DNA of 64,000 bases from Stutzerimonas stutzeri TS44 (GTDB lineage: Bacteria; Pseudomonadota; Gammaproteobacteria; Pseudomonadales; Pseudomonadaceae). The stretch is taken from positions 62,001 to 126,000 of the forward strand of contig AJXE01000007.1 in assembly GCA_000263395.1 (NCBI GenBank), read 5' to 3'. Shown here piece after piece: positions 11,596-20,583 of this stretch. The position numbers and the translations under genes are program-made. The notes beneath the pieces were generated by a model, which saw only the letters and a program-made list of their open reading frames with translations, made no database searches and had not been told where the DNA came from. Each line of letters begins with the position of its first letter. The first letter of the stretch is position 1.

Positions 11596-12603
11596 TCAGT
11601 CCTTGCGGCGTTTGAGCTGGTCTTTCAGCTGCGTCGGCAACTGGCGGATGATCAGCATGTCGCGCGCCTCGTCGTACTCGATCTTCGAGCCCAGCAAGTG
11701 CGACTCGAAGCTGATCGACAGACCCTCGGCGCGCCCGGTGAAGCGGCGAAACTGGTTCAGGGTGCGCTTGTCCGGCGGAATCTCCGGCGACAGCCCGTAG
11801 TCCTTGTTGCGGATGTGGTCGTAGAACGCCTTCGGGCGGTCCTCGTCGATCACCCCGGACAGCTCTTCGAGGGTCATCGGCTGACCGAGCTTGGCCTGGG
11901 TGCTGGCATAGTCGACCAGTGCGCTGGTTTTCTCGCGGGCCTGCTCTTCGGGCAGGTCCTCACTTTCGACGAAATCGCTGAACGCCTTGAGCAGCGTGCG
12001 GGTCTCGCCCGGCGCATCGACGCCTTCCTGGCAGCCGATGAAGTCGCGGAAGTATTCCGAAACCTTCTTGCCGTTCTTGCCCTTGATGAAGGAGATGTAC
12101 TGCCGGGACTGCTTGTTGTTCTGCCACTCGGAAATGTTGATGCGCGCGGCGAGGTGCAGCTGGCCGAGGTCGAGGTGTCGGGCCGGCGCCACGTCCAGCG
12201 CGTCGGTGACGGTCACGCCTTCGCTGTGATGCAGCAGGGCGATGGCCAGGTAGTCGGTCATGCCTTGCTGGTAGTGGGCGAACAGCACGTGGCCGCCGGT
12301 GGATAGGTTGGATTCTTCCATCAGCTTCTGCAGGTGCTCGACCGCCTGGCGGCTGAACGCGGTGAAGTCGCTCGCCTGGTCCAGGTACTGGCCCAGCCAG
12401 CCGCTGAACGGGTAGGCGCCGGACTCCTCGTGGAAATAGCCCCAGGCCTTGCCCTGCTTGGCGTTGTAGCTCTCGTTGAGGTCGGCCAGCAGGTTTTCCA
12501 TCGCCTGCGAGGCGCCTAGCTCGGAGTCGCGCGCATGGAGCACGGCAGGGCTGCCGTCGGGCTTTTTCTCGATCAGATGAACAATGCAGTGGCGAATCGG
12601 CAT
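11596..12603 (-). CDS. yejK: Nucleoid-associated protein YejK
   Basis: A 335-residue protein of the YejK/NdpA family found bound to the spermidine nucleoid fraction. It begins [20 protein letters not shown] and carries the conserved [20 protein letters not shown] and [11 protein letters not shown] segments. Family length is about 335 residues, so it is complete. It ends with a very basic tail ([11 protein letters not shown]), in keeping with nucleic acid binding. Divergent from the MFS gene at 12730 with a 126-bp gap. Confidence 0.94.
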   Translation of the reverse strand: MPIRHCIVHLIEKKPDGSPAVLHARDSELGASQAMENLLADLNESYNAKQGKAWGYFHEESGAYPFSGWLGQYLDQASDFTAFSRQAVEHLQKLMEESNLSTGGHVLFAHYQQGMTDYLAIALLHHSEGVTVTDALDVAPARHLDLGQLHLAARINISEWQNNKQSRQYISFIKGKNGKKVSEYFRDFIGCQEGVDAPGETRTLLKAFSDFVESEDLPEEQAREKTSALVDYASTQAKLGQPMTLEELSGVIDEDRPKAFYDHIRNKDYGLSPEIPPDKRTLNQFRRFTGRAEGLSISFESHLLGSKIEYDEARDMLIIRQLPTQLKDQLKRRKD

Positions 12604-12729
12604 GGGCTACTCATTCAGGGAGGGGCAGAACAGCTGCAGTTTAACCGAGCGGGACAGTCCGATGAGCAGTTGCGGCGCTAGGGGGAGCACTGAGTAAACT
12701 GGCCGTCTTTTCCCAAGGAATGAACACTG

Positions 12730-13944
12730 ATGACTTCGGCATGGCGTACCTGCGGCTGGATGCTGCTCGGCAGCTCGTTGATCCTCGCGCTGTCGCTCGG
12801 TGTGCGGCATGGCTTTGGCCTGTTCCTGCCGCCGATGAGCGCGGAGTTCGGTTGGGGGCGTGAGGTATTCGCCTTCGCCATCGCGCTGCAGAACCTGATC
12901 TGGGGGCTGGCGCAGCCGGTCACTGGGGCGCTGGCCGATCGCTTCGGCGTCGCGCGCGCGGTGCTGGTCGGCGGCATTCTCTATGCGATCGGCCTGGTGC
13001 TGATGGCCAGTGCGGACACACCGCTGGCGCTGAGCCTGAGTGCCGGTGTGCTGATCGGCCTGGGGCTTTCGGGAACCTCCTTCTCGGTGATTCTCGGGGC
13101 GGTGGGGCGTGCCGTGCCGATGGAGAAGCGCAGCATGGCGATGGGCATCGCCGCCGCGGCCGGTTCGTTCGGCCAGTTCATCATGCTGCCGGGCAGCCTC
13201 GGGCTGATCGAGTGGCTGGGCTGGTCCTCGGCGCTGCTGGCGCTGGGGCTGCTGATCGCGCTGATCGTGCCGCTGGCGGCGATGATGCGCGGCGACCGCC
13301 AGGCGCCAGTGCCGGCGGGCGCGCAGCAGTCGCTTGGCGAGGCGCTGCGTGAGGCGGTCGGTCATTCCGGGTTTCGCCTGCTGGCGCTGGGATTCTTCGT
13401 CTGCGGCTTCCAGGTGGTATTCATCGGCGTGCATTTGCCGGCCTATCTGGTCGATCAGCACCTGCCGGCGCAGGTCGGCACCACGGTGCTGGCGCTGGTC
13501 GGGCTGTTCAATATCGTCGGCACCTACACCGCCGGTTGGCTGGGCAGCTGCTATTCGAAACCGCGCTTGCTGGCGGCCTTGTACCTGATTCGTGGGGTGG
13601 TGATCAGCGCGTTTCTGCTGGCACCCCTGAGCGTGTGGAGCGCCTATGCGTTCGGTGTCGCGATGGGGCTGCTGTGGCTGTCCACGGTGCCGCTGACCAA
13701 CGGCACGGTGGCGACGATGTTCGGCGTGCGCAATCTGTCGATGCTCGGCGGGATTGCCTTCCTGTTCCATCAGATCGGTTCGTTCTTCGGTGGCTGGCTG
13801 GGCGGCTGGCTGTACGACCGTACCGGCAGTTACGACCTGGTCTGGCAGATCGCGATCGCCCTCAGCCTGATGGCGGCGGCGTTGAACTGGCCGATCCGCG
13901 AGCAGCCGGTGGCGCGGCTGCGCGCCGCGCAGGCGGGTGGGTGA
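12730..13944 (+). CDS. Major facilitator superfamily transporter
   Basis: A 404-residue inner-membrane protein with about twelve predicted transmembrane helices. The loop between helices 2 and 3 has the MFS signature GALADRFGVARAV. Overall pattern (RHGFGLFLPPMSAEFGW at the start, FLFHQIGSFFGGWLGGWLYD near the end) resembles monocarboxylate/oxalate-formate-type MFS carriers, but no substrate can be assigned. A weak AAGGAATG site precedes the ATG. The stop codon overlaps the start of a 40-codon gene by one base. Confidence 0.88.
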   Translation: MTSAWRTCGWMLLGSSLILALSLGVRHGFGLFLPPMSAEFGWGREVFAFAIALQNLIWGLAQPVTGALADRFGVARAVLVGGILYAIGLVLMASADTPLALSLSAGVLIGLGLSGTSFSVILGAVGRAVPMEKRSMAMGIAAAAGSFGQFIMLPGSLGLIEWLGWSSALLALGLLIALIVPLAAMMRGDRQAPVPAGAQQSLGEALREAVGHSGFRLLALGFFVCGFQVVFIGVHLPAYLVDQHLPAQVGTTVLALVGLFNIVGTYTAGWLGSCYSKPRLLAALYLIRGVVISAFLLAPLSVWSAYAFGVAMGLLWLSTVPLTNGTVATMFGVRNLSMLGGIAFLFHQIGSFFGGWLGGWLYDRTGSYDLVWQIAIALSLMAAALNWPIREQPVARLRAAQAGG

Positions 13945-14066
13945 TGCGCCGGCTGGGGTTCGCCGTCGTGCTGGCCGCGCTGCTCGGCGGTCTGCTCCTG
14001 CTGGCGTGGCTCGGCTGGCAGCGCAGCGGTTTGGCGCTGCTGCAGCTGGGAATGGGAATTTGCTGA
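13944..14066 (+). CDS. 40-residue single-span membrane micropeptide
   Basis: A short open frame starting at the TGATG overlap with the MFS gene and ending TGA. The product begins MRR and then has a hydrophobic run of about 20 residues (FAVVLAALLGGLLLLAWLGW), followed by a short tail QRSGLALLQLGMGIC with a terminal cysteine. This layout predicts one membrane helix, N-terminus in the cytoplasm. The stop/start overlap argues for translational coupling, so it may assist or modulate the transporter. I recognise no family. A chance frame cannot be excluded, though codon use (G/C in third positions) is like the neighbours. Confidence 0.6.
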   Translation: MRRLGFAVVLAALLGGLLLLAWLGWQRSGLALLQLGMGIC

Positions 14067-14216
14067 GCGGTTCGCCGCCGTTCGGAAAAAATCGCCGCGT
14101 GTACGGAATCAAATCGCCGTTGTCGGGTTCCAACGAGCGAGGCGGCAATCTCTGTCGCAGAACCGTAATCAAAGCACTGTAAAAAGCTGCTGCACGCAGT
14201 TTTATGGAGCCCACAC

Positions 14217-14408
14217 ATGACCACCCTCACCGAACTCGCCCAGCACATCGCCAAGCTCTATCCCTTGCAGGACAAGCGCGCCGGCAAGCGCTATCGCGTG
14301 GTGGGCGAACTGGCCGGCATGACCGAGCTGGAAGAAATCAACGGTGAACCGCGCTACATCCAGACGCTGGCGCTGAAGAACAAGCAGCTTTGGGATCTGG
14401 CGGTCTGA
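14217..14408 (+). CDS. Conserved-looking 63-residue hypothetical protein
   Basis: A 63-residue soluble, highly charged protein (MTTLTELAQHIAKLYPLQ ... LKNKQLWDLAV). No membrane segment, no cysteines and no known motif. A GGAG site lies 9 bases before the ATG (TTTTATGGAGCCCACAC). The gene stands alone: 150 bp after the micropeptide and convergent with rlmF, with only 11 bp between. The stop codon lies inside a hairpin shared with rlmF. Codon use and the good ribosome binding site make it a real gene; function unknown. Confidence 0.8.
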   Translation: MTTLTELAQHIAKLYPLQDKRAGKRYRVVGELAGMTELEEINGEPRYIQTLALKNKQLWDLAV

Positions 14409-14426
14409 TCGCCGCCCGATCAGACC
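14402..14426. terminator. Inverted repeat spanning two convergent stop codons
   Basis: Nine-base arms GGTCTGATC (14402-14410) and GATCAGACC (14418-14426) enclose a 7-base loop. The arms contain the stop of the 63-residue gene and the stop of rlmF. It is symmetrical and could end transcripts in both directions, although the following T-run (TGTTGTTG) is weak. Confidence 0.5.
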
Positions 14427-15412
14427 TGTTGTTGTAACCCACGCCGTGCGCGCCATTGCGCACGCTGATCCACGTCGAGAAAGGTCCATGCCACGAAGCG
14501 GCTGCGCTTCTGGCCCTGGGCCATGTCCAGCGTCCCTACCTCCCGCGCCCCTAGCCTGCGCAGCCTGGCCTGCAGCGGAGCGACGTTGCCGCCTTTGGAG
14601 ACCAGCGTGCTGAACCAGCAGATCTGCTGGCTGACCGCCACGCTTTCCTCGGCCAGCCGGGCGATGAACGCCGCCTCACCGCCCTCGCACCACAGCTCCG
14701 CTGCCTGTCCGCCGAAGTTCAGCATGGGCAGCTTGCGCTTGGGGTCGAGCTTGCCGAGGTTGCGCCATTTGCGCTGGCTGCCGGCCGTCGCTTCGCTGAC
14801 CGAGGCATGAAACGGCGGGTTGCACAGGCTGAGATCGAAGCGCTGGTCCGCCTGCAGCAGACCCTGGAAGATGTGCCGGCGATCAGGCTGCCGGCGCAGC
14901 TCGATGGCGTCGCTCAGCCGGTTCGCCGCGACGATCGTCTGCGCGGCGTTCAGTGCGACGGTGTCGATATCCGAGCCGGTGAAGCGCCAGCCGTACTCGC
15001 AGTGGCCGATCAGCGGATAGATGCAGTTGGCCCCGGTGCCGATATCCAGCGCATGGATCTGCCGGCCGCGCGGAATGCTTCCGGCGTTGTCGGCGGCCAG
15101 CAGGTCGGCCAGGCCGTGCAGGTAGTCGGCGCGCCCGGGTACGGGCGGGCACAGGTAGCCGGCTGGGATGTCCCAGTGCTCGATCCCGTAGAACTGCTTG
15201 AGCAGCGCGCGGTTGAATACCTTCACCGCGGCCGGGTCGGCGAAATCGATGCTCTGCTTGCCGTACGGATTGACGATGACGAAGTCGGCCAGCGCCGGGC
15301 AGCCGGCGATCAGCGCAGGGAAATCGTAGCGCCCGCTGTGGCGGTTGCGCGGATGCAGGAGCGGGCGGTCGGGCTTGGCGCTGGCCGGGGCCTTGGGTTT
15401 GCGGACGGACAT
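14420..15412 (-). CDS. rlmF: 23S rRNA (adenine(1618)-N6)-methyltransferase RlmF
   Basis: A 330-residue SAM-dependent methyltransferase that modifies A1618 of 23S rRNA. The N-terminus [19 protein letters not shown] is typical of RlmF. The SAM-binding motif is [16 protein letters not shown] and the catalytic N6-adenine motif is NPPFHAS. The ATG at 15412 begins a short basic leader ([11 protein letters not shown]) as in homologues; the frame continues to 15553 with cysteine-rich sequence that looks non-coding. Convergent with the 63-residue gene, and 46 bp downstream of the MFS gene, which may share its promoter. Confidence 0.94.
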   Translation of the reverse strand: MSVRKPKAPASAKPDRPLLHPRNRHSGRYDFPALIAGCPALADFVIVNPYGKQSIDFADPAAVKVFNRALLKQFYGIEHWDIPAGYLCPPVPGRADYLHGLADLLAADNAGSIPRGRQIHALDIGTGANCIYPLIGHCEYGWRFTGSDIDTVALNAAQTIVAANRLSDAIELRRQPDRRHIFQGLLQADQRFDLSLCNPPFHASVSEATAGSQRKWRNLGKLDPKRKLPMLNFGGQAAELWCEGGEAAFIARLAEESVAVSQQICWFSTLVSKGGNVAPLQARLRRLGAREVGTLDMAQGQKRSRFVAWTFLDVDQRAQWRARRGLQQQV

Positions 15413-15458
15413 GGTGGGACGAATCGCTGCGAACGGGGCGCGCATTGTCCCACAGGTT

Positions 15459-16628
15459 TCACCGCCGGCGCGGCACCGCCAGCATCCATAGCAAGCCCCA
15501 GAGCAGCGCGCCGGCGCCGAGCCAGAAGGCGCTGTGCAGGCTGCCGCCGACACCCATCCAGAGGCTGGTCAGCCAGGGCGCGGCGAGCTGGGTCAGGCCG
15601 TACAGGGCAATCAGCGCCGCGGACAGGCGCGGCCCCTGATGCGGATGCAGCGTACGCGCCAGGCGCTGGGTCAGCAGCACGGTGCCGAGGAAGGTGCCAC
15701 CGACCAGCACCGCGCAGAGCAGGATGCCGCTCGCGCCGGGTAACAGCAGCACCGCCAGCACGCCGAGCAGTTGCGCCAGATAGCTCAGGCGCAGCGCGAT
15801 ATCGTCGCCGAGGCGCCCGCCCAGGCGGTTCCACAGCCAGGGCGACGGCAGGGTCGACAGGGCGACCACCAGCCAGCTGCCATCGATGAGGAAATCGCCG
15901 GGCTCGACCTGCAGTCTCGCGATCATCGGCAGGAAGGTCATCGGCAGGATGTAGCCCATGCCGGCGCCGGCATAGGATAGGAACAGCGGCGTGCTGGCCC
16001 GGTCGAACAGCCGGCCGCTGGGCGCAGTGGCCGGATCGTCGGCCGGTGTTTCGTTCGGCAGATCGAGTTTCGCCAGTTGGCGCCAGCCCCACCAGGCCAG
16101 CGGCAGCGACAGCAGCGCCGCCGGCCACCAGCGCTCGGCGCCCTGCAGCAGTCCGTCGCTCAGGCTGACCAGCAGGCTGGAGACGATCAGGCCGACGCAG
16201 ACGCCGAGATAGACGAGACCGCTGGACGACGCGCGCTGGTGACGGACCAGCCATTCGAGAATCAGCGACGGCGCCTGCACGAACACCAGGCCGTTGGCGA
16301 TGCCGTTGGCCAGACGCAGCGCGGCGAGCGCATCGGGCGATTGCGCCTGGGTCTGCAGCAGCGCGCTGAGCAGATGCAGCGCCAGTGCCCAGGGCAGGCT
16401 GCGGCGAATTTGCGCGACGCGGTGCCAGCGCAGCGCGAGCAGCGCGCCGATCAGGTAACCGAGGTAGTTCCAGCTGGCGATGCTGGCGCCCTGTTGCACG
16501 CTGAGCAGGCCATCTTCCACCAGCCAGGGCAGCAGAGGTGTGTAGACGAAACGGCCAAGGCCGTGGACGACCAGCAGCAGCGTGGCGCCGGCGAGCAGAA
16601 CCGGGAACAGGGCAGGGCGGTGCGGCAT
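15459..16628 (-). CDS. MFS transporter, YbfB/YjiJ type
   Basis: A 389-residue polytopic membrane protein with about twelve predicted helices. It starts at the ATG at 16628 with [45 protein letters not shown] is characteristic of the YbfB/YjiJ group of the major facilitator superfamily. An upstream in-frame ATG at 16688 would add 20 hydrophilic residues and is less likely. No substrate is known for this group. Probably transcribed ahead of rlmF. Confidence 0.88.
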   Translation of the reverse strand: MPHRPALFPVLLAGATLLLVVHGLGRFVYTPLLPWLVEDGLLSVQQGASIASWNYLGYLIGALLALRWHRVAQIRRSLPWALALHLLSALLQTQAQSPDALAALRLANGIANGLVFVQAPSLILEWLVRHQRASSSGLVYLGVCVGLIVSSLLVSLSDGLLQGAERWWPAALLSLPLAWWGWRQLAKLDLPNETPADDPATAPSGRLFDRASTPLFLSYAGAGMGYILPMTFLPMIARLQVEPGDFLIDGSWLVVALSTLPSPWLWNRLGGRLGDDIALRLSYLAQLLGVLAVLLLPGASGILLCAVLVGGTFLGTVLLTQRLARTLHPHQGPRLSAALIALYGLTQLAAPWLTSLWMGVGGSLHSAFWLGAGALLWGLLWMLAVPRRR

Positions 16629-16706
16629 GGAGAAATTTCTTGTTGGTATGGGAGGTCGAGAGTAACCGCCCACGGCGCCGGCGACCATGCCACTTTTTGC
16701 CGGCCG

Positions 16707-18539
16707 TCAGCCCTGGAATGGGAACAGCAGCGGCACCAGCAGCAGCGAGACCAGCATCACCAGCAGCGTGAAGGGCACGCCGATGCGCACGAAATCGGTG
16801 AAGCGGTAATGCCCGGGATTCAGCACCAGGGTGTTCACCGGTGAAGAGACGGGTGTCATGAAGGCGGCCGAAGCGGCCAGCGCGACGATCATGGCGAAGG
16901 GGTAGGGCGAGGCTCCCAACTGTTCGGCCACCGACAGCGCGATCGGCGCCATCAGCACGGCAGTCGCCGTGTTGGAGATGAACAGCCCGATCACGGCGGT
17001 GAGCACGAACAGGCAGGCCAGCAGCGCATACGGCCCGGCGTCGCCCAGCAGGCCAATGAGGCCGCCAGTGGCCAGGGCGATGCCACCGGTTTTCTGCAGC
17101 GCCTGGGCGAAGGGCAGCATGCCGACGATCAGAATCAGGCTCTGCCAGTGAATGGCCTTGTAGGCGCTGTCCATGTCGATGCAGCGGAACAGTCCCATCA
17201 AGAGGCAGCCGATCAACGCCGCCAGCACGTTCGGCACCAGGCCGCTGACCATCAGCGCCACCATCGCCGCCAGGCTGAACAGGGCGAGCGGCGCGCGGCG
17301 GGCGGCGGGCGCCACGTCATCCACTTCCGCCGGCAGGCTGAGCACCAGGAAATCGCGACTCAGCCCCTGCAGACGGTGGATGTGCTTCCAGCTGCCGGCG
17401 ACCAGCAGGGTATCGGCCGGCTTGAGTTTCTCGTCCACCAGCAGACCGCGCAGCGCCTCGTGATTGCGCCGCAGGCCGACCACGTTGAGCTTGTGATGAC
17501 TGCGAAAGCCCAGCTGCTGGATCGTCTTGCCCGGCAGGCTGGAGTCGGGCGGTAGCGCGACTTCGGCCAGGCCCAGCTCATGCGAATGATCGGCGTAATA
17601 GGAACGCGACAGCTGCAGAGGCTCCAGACCGAGTTCGTCGAAGGCACCGAGCAGGCCGATCGCCGGGCTGGCCAGATCGACCAGCAGCACGTCGCCGACA
17701 AGCAGCTCGGTATTGCCGGTAGCCACCAGCAACAGCTTGCGAAAACGATGCTGGCGTTCGATGGCGATCACGTTGATGCCGTACTGCTTGCGCAGTTCCA
17801 GCTCGTCCAGCACGCGGTCGCCGAGGATCGAACCGGGTTTGACGCGTAGCCGCCGCTCACGCTCGCCGAGGCAGTAGGCCTGGGCCAAGTCGGCCAGCGT
17901 CAGGCGCGGGCGCGGCTGCTCATGCCGGTCATTACCGCCGAGCCAGCGGCGCGCCAGCAGCATGTAGCCGATGCCGAGCAGCAGGATGGCGAGGCCGATG
18001 GGCGCGAAGTCGAAGAAGGCGAAGCCGTCCAGGCCGGCGCGACGCAGTTCGCTGTGCACCACCATGTTCGGCGGCGTGGCGACCAGCGTCAGCATGCCGC
18101 TGATCAAGCCGGCGAATGCCAGCGGCATCATCAGCCGTCGCGGCGACAGCTGCATGCGCGCGGCGATGCCGAGCACCACCGGGATGAAGATCGCCACCAC
18201 GCCGGTGGAACTCATCACTGAGCCGAGTCCGGCAACCGCCAGCATCAGCAGGATCAGCAGCCGGCTCTCGCTGCTGCCGGCGCGGCGCATCAGCCAATCG
18301 CCCAGGCGATAGGCGATGCCGGTACGCACCAGGCCGTCGCCGATGACGAACAGCGCGGCGATCAGCAGCACGCTGGGGTCGCTGAAGCCGGCCAGCGCCT
18401 CGTCGATGGTCAGCACGCCGGACAGCGGCAGGGCGACCATCGCCAGCAGCGCGACCACGTCCATGCGCGGACGGTTGACGATGAACAGCCCGACGCAGAT
18501 GCCCAGCAGGCCCAGAACCAGCAGCAGATCGCCGTTCAT
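16707..18539 (-). CDS. SLC13-family permease with two TrkA-C domains
   Basis: A 610-residue membrane protein of the divalent anion:sodium symporter (SLC13/CitMHS-like) type. Helices in residues 1-205 and 400-610 flank a cytoplasmic centre holding two RCK-C/TrkA-C-like modules (about 220-300, GINVIAIERQHRF..., and 310-390, LNVVGLRRNHEAL...). The motifs STGVVAIFIPV and SNTATAVLMAPIAL are the paired re-entrant signatures of the family. Members move sulfate, dicarboxylates or other anions with sodium; the substrate here is unknown. It lies 6 bp after the small winged-helix gene and in the same direction as nhaD, which suggests a sodium/ion-transport cluster. Confidence 0.9.
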   Translation of the reverse strand: MNGDLLLVLGLLGICVGLFIVNRPRMDVVALLAMVALPLSGVLTIDEALAGFSDPSVLLIAALFVIGDGLVRTGIAYRLGDWLMRRAGSSESRLLILLMLAVAGLGSVMSSTGVVAIFIPVVLGIAARMQLSPRRLMMPLAFAGLISGMLTLVATPPNMVVHSELRRAGLDGFAFFDFAPIGLAILLLGIGYMLLARRWLGGNDRHEQPRPRLTLADLAQAYCLGERERRLRVKPGSILGDRVLDELELRKQYGINVIAIERQHRFRKLLLVATGNTELLVGDVLLVDLASPAIGLLGAFDELGLEPLQLSRSYYADHSHELGLAEVALPPDSSLPGKTIQQLGFRSHHKLNVVGLRRNHEALRGLLVDEKLKPADTLLVAGSWKHIHRLQGLSRDFLVLSLPAEVDDVAPAARRAPLALFSLAAMVALMVSGLVPNVLAALIGCLLMGLFRCIDMDSAYKAIHWQSLILIVGMLPFAQALQKTGGIALATGGLIGLLGDAGPYALLACLFVLTAVIGLFISNTATAVLMAPIALSVAEQLGASPYPFAMIVALAASAAFMTPVSSPVNTLVLNPGHYRFTDFVRIGVPFTLLVMLVSLLLVPLLFPFQG

Positions 18540-18545
18540 GGGTGG

Positions 18546-18842
18546 TCAGGGATAGCCGAGAACGGATTTGATGCGCGGCAGGTTGCGCTCGATCCAGCTT
18601 CGGTCGATAGCCCCCCAGTCGCGGATGCTGTAATGGCCGGCGTTGTGTCGTTCGCCGTCGTCCTGCGCGAAGTGGCAGTCGATATCCAGCTCGGCAAGCG
18701 CGGCGAGGGTGTCCTGCGCGGTGCGTCGCGGCATGCCGGTGACCGCCATCAGCGCCGGGACGCTGGTCGCGGCACCGCTGTCGATCAGCCAGGCGACGTA
18801 GAGTCGGCGGTAGAAGCTGGTTTGGGTCTTGCTGGTGGTCAT
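18546..18842 (-). CDS. Small winged helix-turn-helix protein
   Basis: A 98-residue protein. Residues 8-60 (FYRRLYVAWLIDSGAATSVPALMAVTGMPRRTAQDTLAALAELD) fit a helix-turn-helix with the recognition helix near MPRRTAQDTL. The rest (CHFAQDDGERHNAGHYSIRDWGAIDRSWI) looks like a wing and dimer helix. It resembles the HTH_43 type of short winged-helix proteins, though I cannot confirm the family. An AGGGG site precedes the ATG. It sits between nhaD and the SLC13 permease with the permease 6 bp downstream, so it may regulate them. A perfect palindrome lies just upstream. Confidence 0.75.
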   Translation of the reverse strand: MTTSKTQTSFYRRLYVAWLIDSGAATSVPALMAVTGMPRRTAQDTLAALAELDIDCHFAQDDGERHNAGHYSIRDWGAIDRSWIERNLPRIKSVLGYP

Positions 18843-18855
18843 GGAGAGCCCCTGT

Positions 18856-18884
18856 CCGGGGCATTGCGGGTTGCAATGCCCCGG
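18856..18884. repeat. Perfect 12-bp inverted repeat before the winged-helix gene
   Basis: Arms CCGGGGCATTGC (18856-18867) and GCAATGCCCCGG (18873-18884) pair perfectly across a 5-base loop. It lies between the nhaD stop and the winged-helix start, ending 13 bases before that ATG. No T-run follows on the minus strand, so it is either a weak nhaD terminator, an mRNA stem, or an operator. Confidence 0.7.
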
Positions 18885-18906
18885 ATGAGTTGGTCGCGAG
18901 TGACCG

Positions 18907-20289
18907 TCAGGTCAGCGCGAGCATGCCGATGTAGGTCACCGCGCCGGCGGTGTAGCCGAGGAACGCCAGCAGGCTGACCCGCTTGAGATACCAGGTAAAG
19001 CTGATCTTCTCCATGCCCATCGCCGCGACACCCGCCGCAGAGCCAATGATCAGGCTGCTGCCGCCAGTGCCTGCGCAGTAGGCAAGCAACTCCCAGAAGG
19101 TACCGTCGGTGAGGAACTGCGACAGCCAGCCGGCCTCATCCGGGGCGGCCGCGGCAAGCGTCTCGGGGCTGACCAGCGGGTACATTTTCATGGCACCGGC
19201 CACCAGCGGCACGTTGTCGACGATTGCCGACAGCAGCCCGATGGCATAGTTGATCGCATAGATGTTGCCCAGCGATTGGCGCAGCCCTTCGGCCACCTGG
19301 GTCAAATGGCCAGCCGTGGCGAGGCTGGAAACCGCCAGCAGGATGCCGAGGAAGAACAGCACGCTGGGTGTGTCGACCTTGCGCAGCACGCCGACCACCG
19401 AAAGCGGGTGTTTGTGTTCATCGTTCTTGCCGCGATGGATGTACTCGGTGGTGATCCACAGCAGACCGAGGCCGAAGAGAATGCCCATGTATGGCGGCAG
19501 ATGGGTGATGGTCTTGAAGACCGGAACGAACAACAGCGAGCCAAGGCCCAGGCCCAATACCAGATTGCGTTCGAATGCTGTGGTGGCCGGAGGCTGATGC
19601 TCCGCCAGGTGTGCCCGGGGCCGTGGGCGTGGAGCTTCGCCGCGCAGGCGGAAGCTGAGAATCAGCAACGGCACCAGCAGGCAGACCAGGCTGGGTACGA
19701 ACAGACCGGTGATGATGCCGCTTGCGGAGATTTGCGTGCCGATCCACAGCATCGTGGTGGTCACGTCGCCGATCGGCGACCAGGCGCCTCCGGCATTGGC
19801 GGCGATCACCACGATACCGACGTAGAGCCAGCGCTCGGGGCGCCCGCGGATCAGTTTGCGCAGCAGCGAGACCATGACGATGGTGGTGGTGAGGTTGTCC
19901 AGCACCGAGGAGAGAAAGAAGGTGATCAGCCCGACGATCCACAGCAGGTGCACGCGTTTGCGCGTCTGGATGCGGTCGGTGATGACCTTGAAGCCTTCAT
20001 GGGAGTCGATCAGCTCGACGATGGTCATCGCGCCGAGCAGAAAGAACAGGATCTCCGAGATTTCGCCGAGATGATGGCGCAGGGCTTCGATCACGATGGC
20101 TGACGAATCCGCCGGATCATGGGTGCCGGACTGCAGCAGCGGCAGAATCTCGTCGGCCCCCAGTACCAGCACCGTCCAGGTCAGCACTGCGGTGAGCAAG
20201 GCGGCGGCGGCCTTGTCGATCTTCAGTGGATGTTCGAAGGCTATGCAGAGATAACCGATGACAAATACCACAGCCATGAGTGCGTACAT
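18907..20289 (-). CDS. nhaD: Na+/H+ antiporter NhaD
   Basis: A 460-residue inner-membrane antiporter of the NhaD family, which exports Na+ (and Li+) in exchange for protons. About eleven to twelve helices are predicted; FFLLGAMTIVELIDSHEGF, FFLSSVLDNLTTTIVMVSLL and ANAGGAWSPIGDVTTTMLW are strongly conserved in NhaD. The ATG at 20289 has GGGGAG nine bases upstream and begins directly with the first helix (MYALMAVVFVIGYLCIAF); the frame runs further upstream to 20553 through non-conserved sequence. Followed by the winged-helix gene and an SLC13 permease in the same direction. Confidence 0.94.
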   Translation of the reverse strand: MYALMAVVFVIGYLCIAFEHPLKIDKAAAALLTAVLTWTVLVLGADEILPLLQSGTHDPADSSAIVIEALRHHLGEISEILFFLLGAMTIVELIDSHEGFKVITDRIQTRKRVHLLWIVGLITFFLSSVLDNLTTTIVMVSLLRKLIRGRPERWLYVGIVVIAANAGGAWSPIGDVTTTMLWIGTQISASGIITGLFVPSLVCLLVPLLILSFRLRGEAPRPRPRAHLAEHQPPATTAFERNLVLGLGLGSLLFVPVFKTITHLPPYMGILFGLGLLWITTEYIHRGKNDEHKHPLSVVGVLRKVDTPSVLFFLGILLAVSSLATAGHLTQVAEGLRQSLGNIYAINYAIGLLSAIVDNVPLVAGAMKMYPLVSPETLAAAAPDEAGWLSQFLTDGTFWELLAYCAGTGGSSLIIGSAAGVAAMGMEKISFTWYLKRVSLLAFLGYTAGAVTYIGMLALT

Positions 20290-20316
20290 CGCAAAAAGCT
20301 CCCCTCTGGAAAGGTA

Positions 20317-20370
20317 CCGGTTGCCGAATGAGCAAACCGGCACAGCATCGACAGCCGCTTGGCTGCGGCT
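20317..20370 (-). promoter_or_regulatory. Structured 5' leader of nhaD (candidate cis-regulatory RNA)
   Basis: On the minus strand two stems occur in a row just before the nhaD ribosome binding site: AGCCGC/GCGGCT with a 6-base loop (20353-20370), and CCGGTTTGC/GCAACCGG with a 7-base loop (20317-20340), the latter with one bulge. The whole gap 20290-20550 has no gene. A sodium- or pH-responsive leader is possible but I cannot match it to a known riboswitch. Confidence 0.35.
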
Positions 20371-20551
20371 TCTACAGCTGAACAACGCACGCAGACGACA
20401 TGCACCGATCGGAATCGAAGCTGGCGTTACAGGCGAGATTCGCTGACGCGAAGCGTTATGCGGCTCTGTCAGTTTTTGTTTGAATATGGCGGCGACATGA
20501 TGGCTGCTCGCCGCCGGCGATGCGTTGCGATCAATCAAGTTGATCGATAAC

Positions 20552-20580
20552 AAAAGGCCGGCATCGATGCCGGCCTTTTT
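20552..20580 (-). terminator. Rho-independent terminator of valS
   Basis: A perfect stem (AAAAGGCCGGCAT with ATGCCGGCCTTTT) followed by a T-run on either strand lies immediately after the valS stop. It is symmetrical and could also act in the opposite direction. Confidence 0.9.
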
Positions 20581-20583
20581 GTT

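Noticed and set aside
12607..14214. A 535-codon minus-strand frame opposite the MFS gene
   Set aside because: It is rich in Arg/Gln/His with no hydrophobic core and lies opposite a clear transporter gene.
20525..20550. An Anr/FNR-like box (GATCAA...TTGATC)
   Set aside because: The half-sites are in the reverse order relative to TTGAT-N4-ATCAA and the spacing is wrong.
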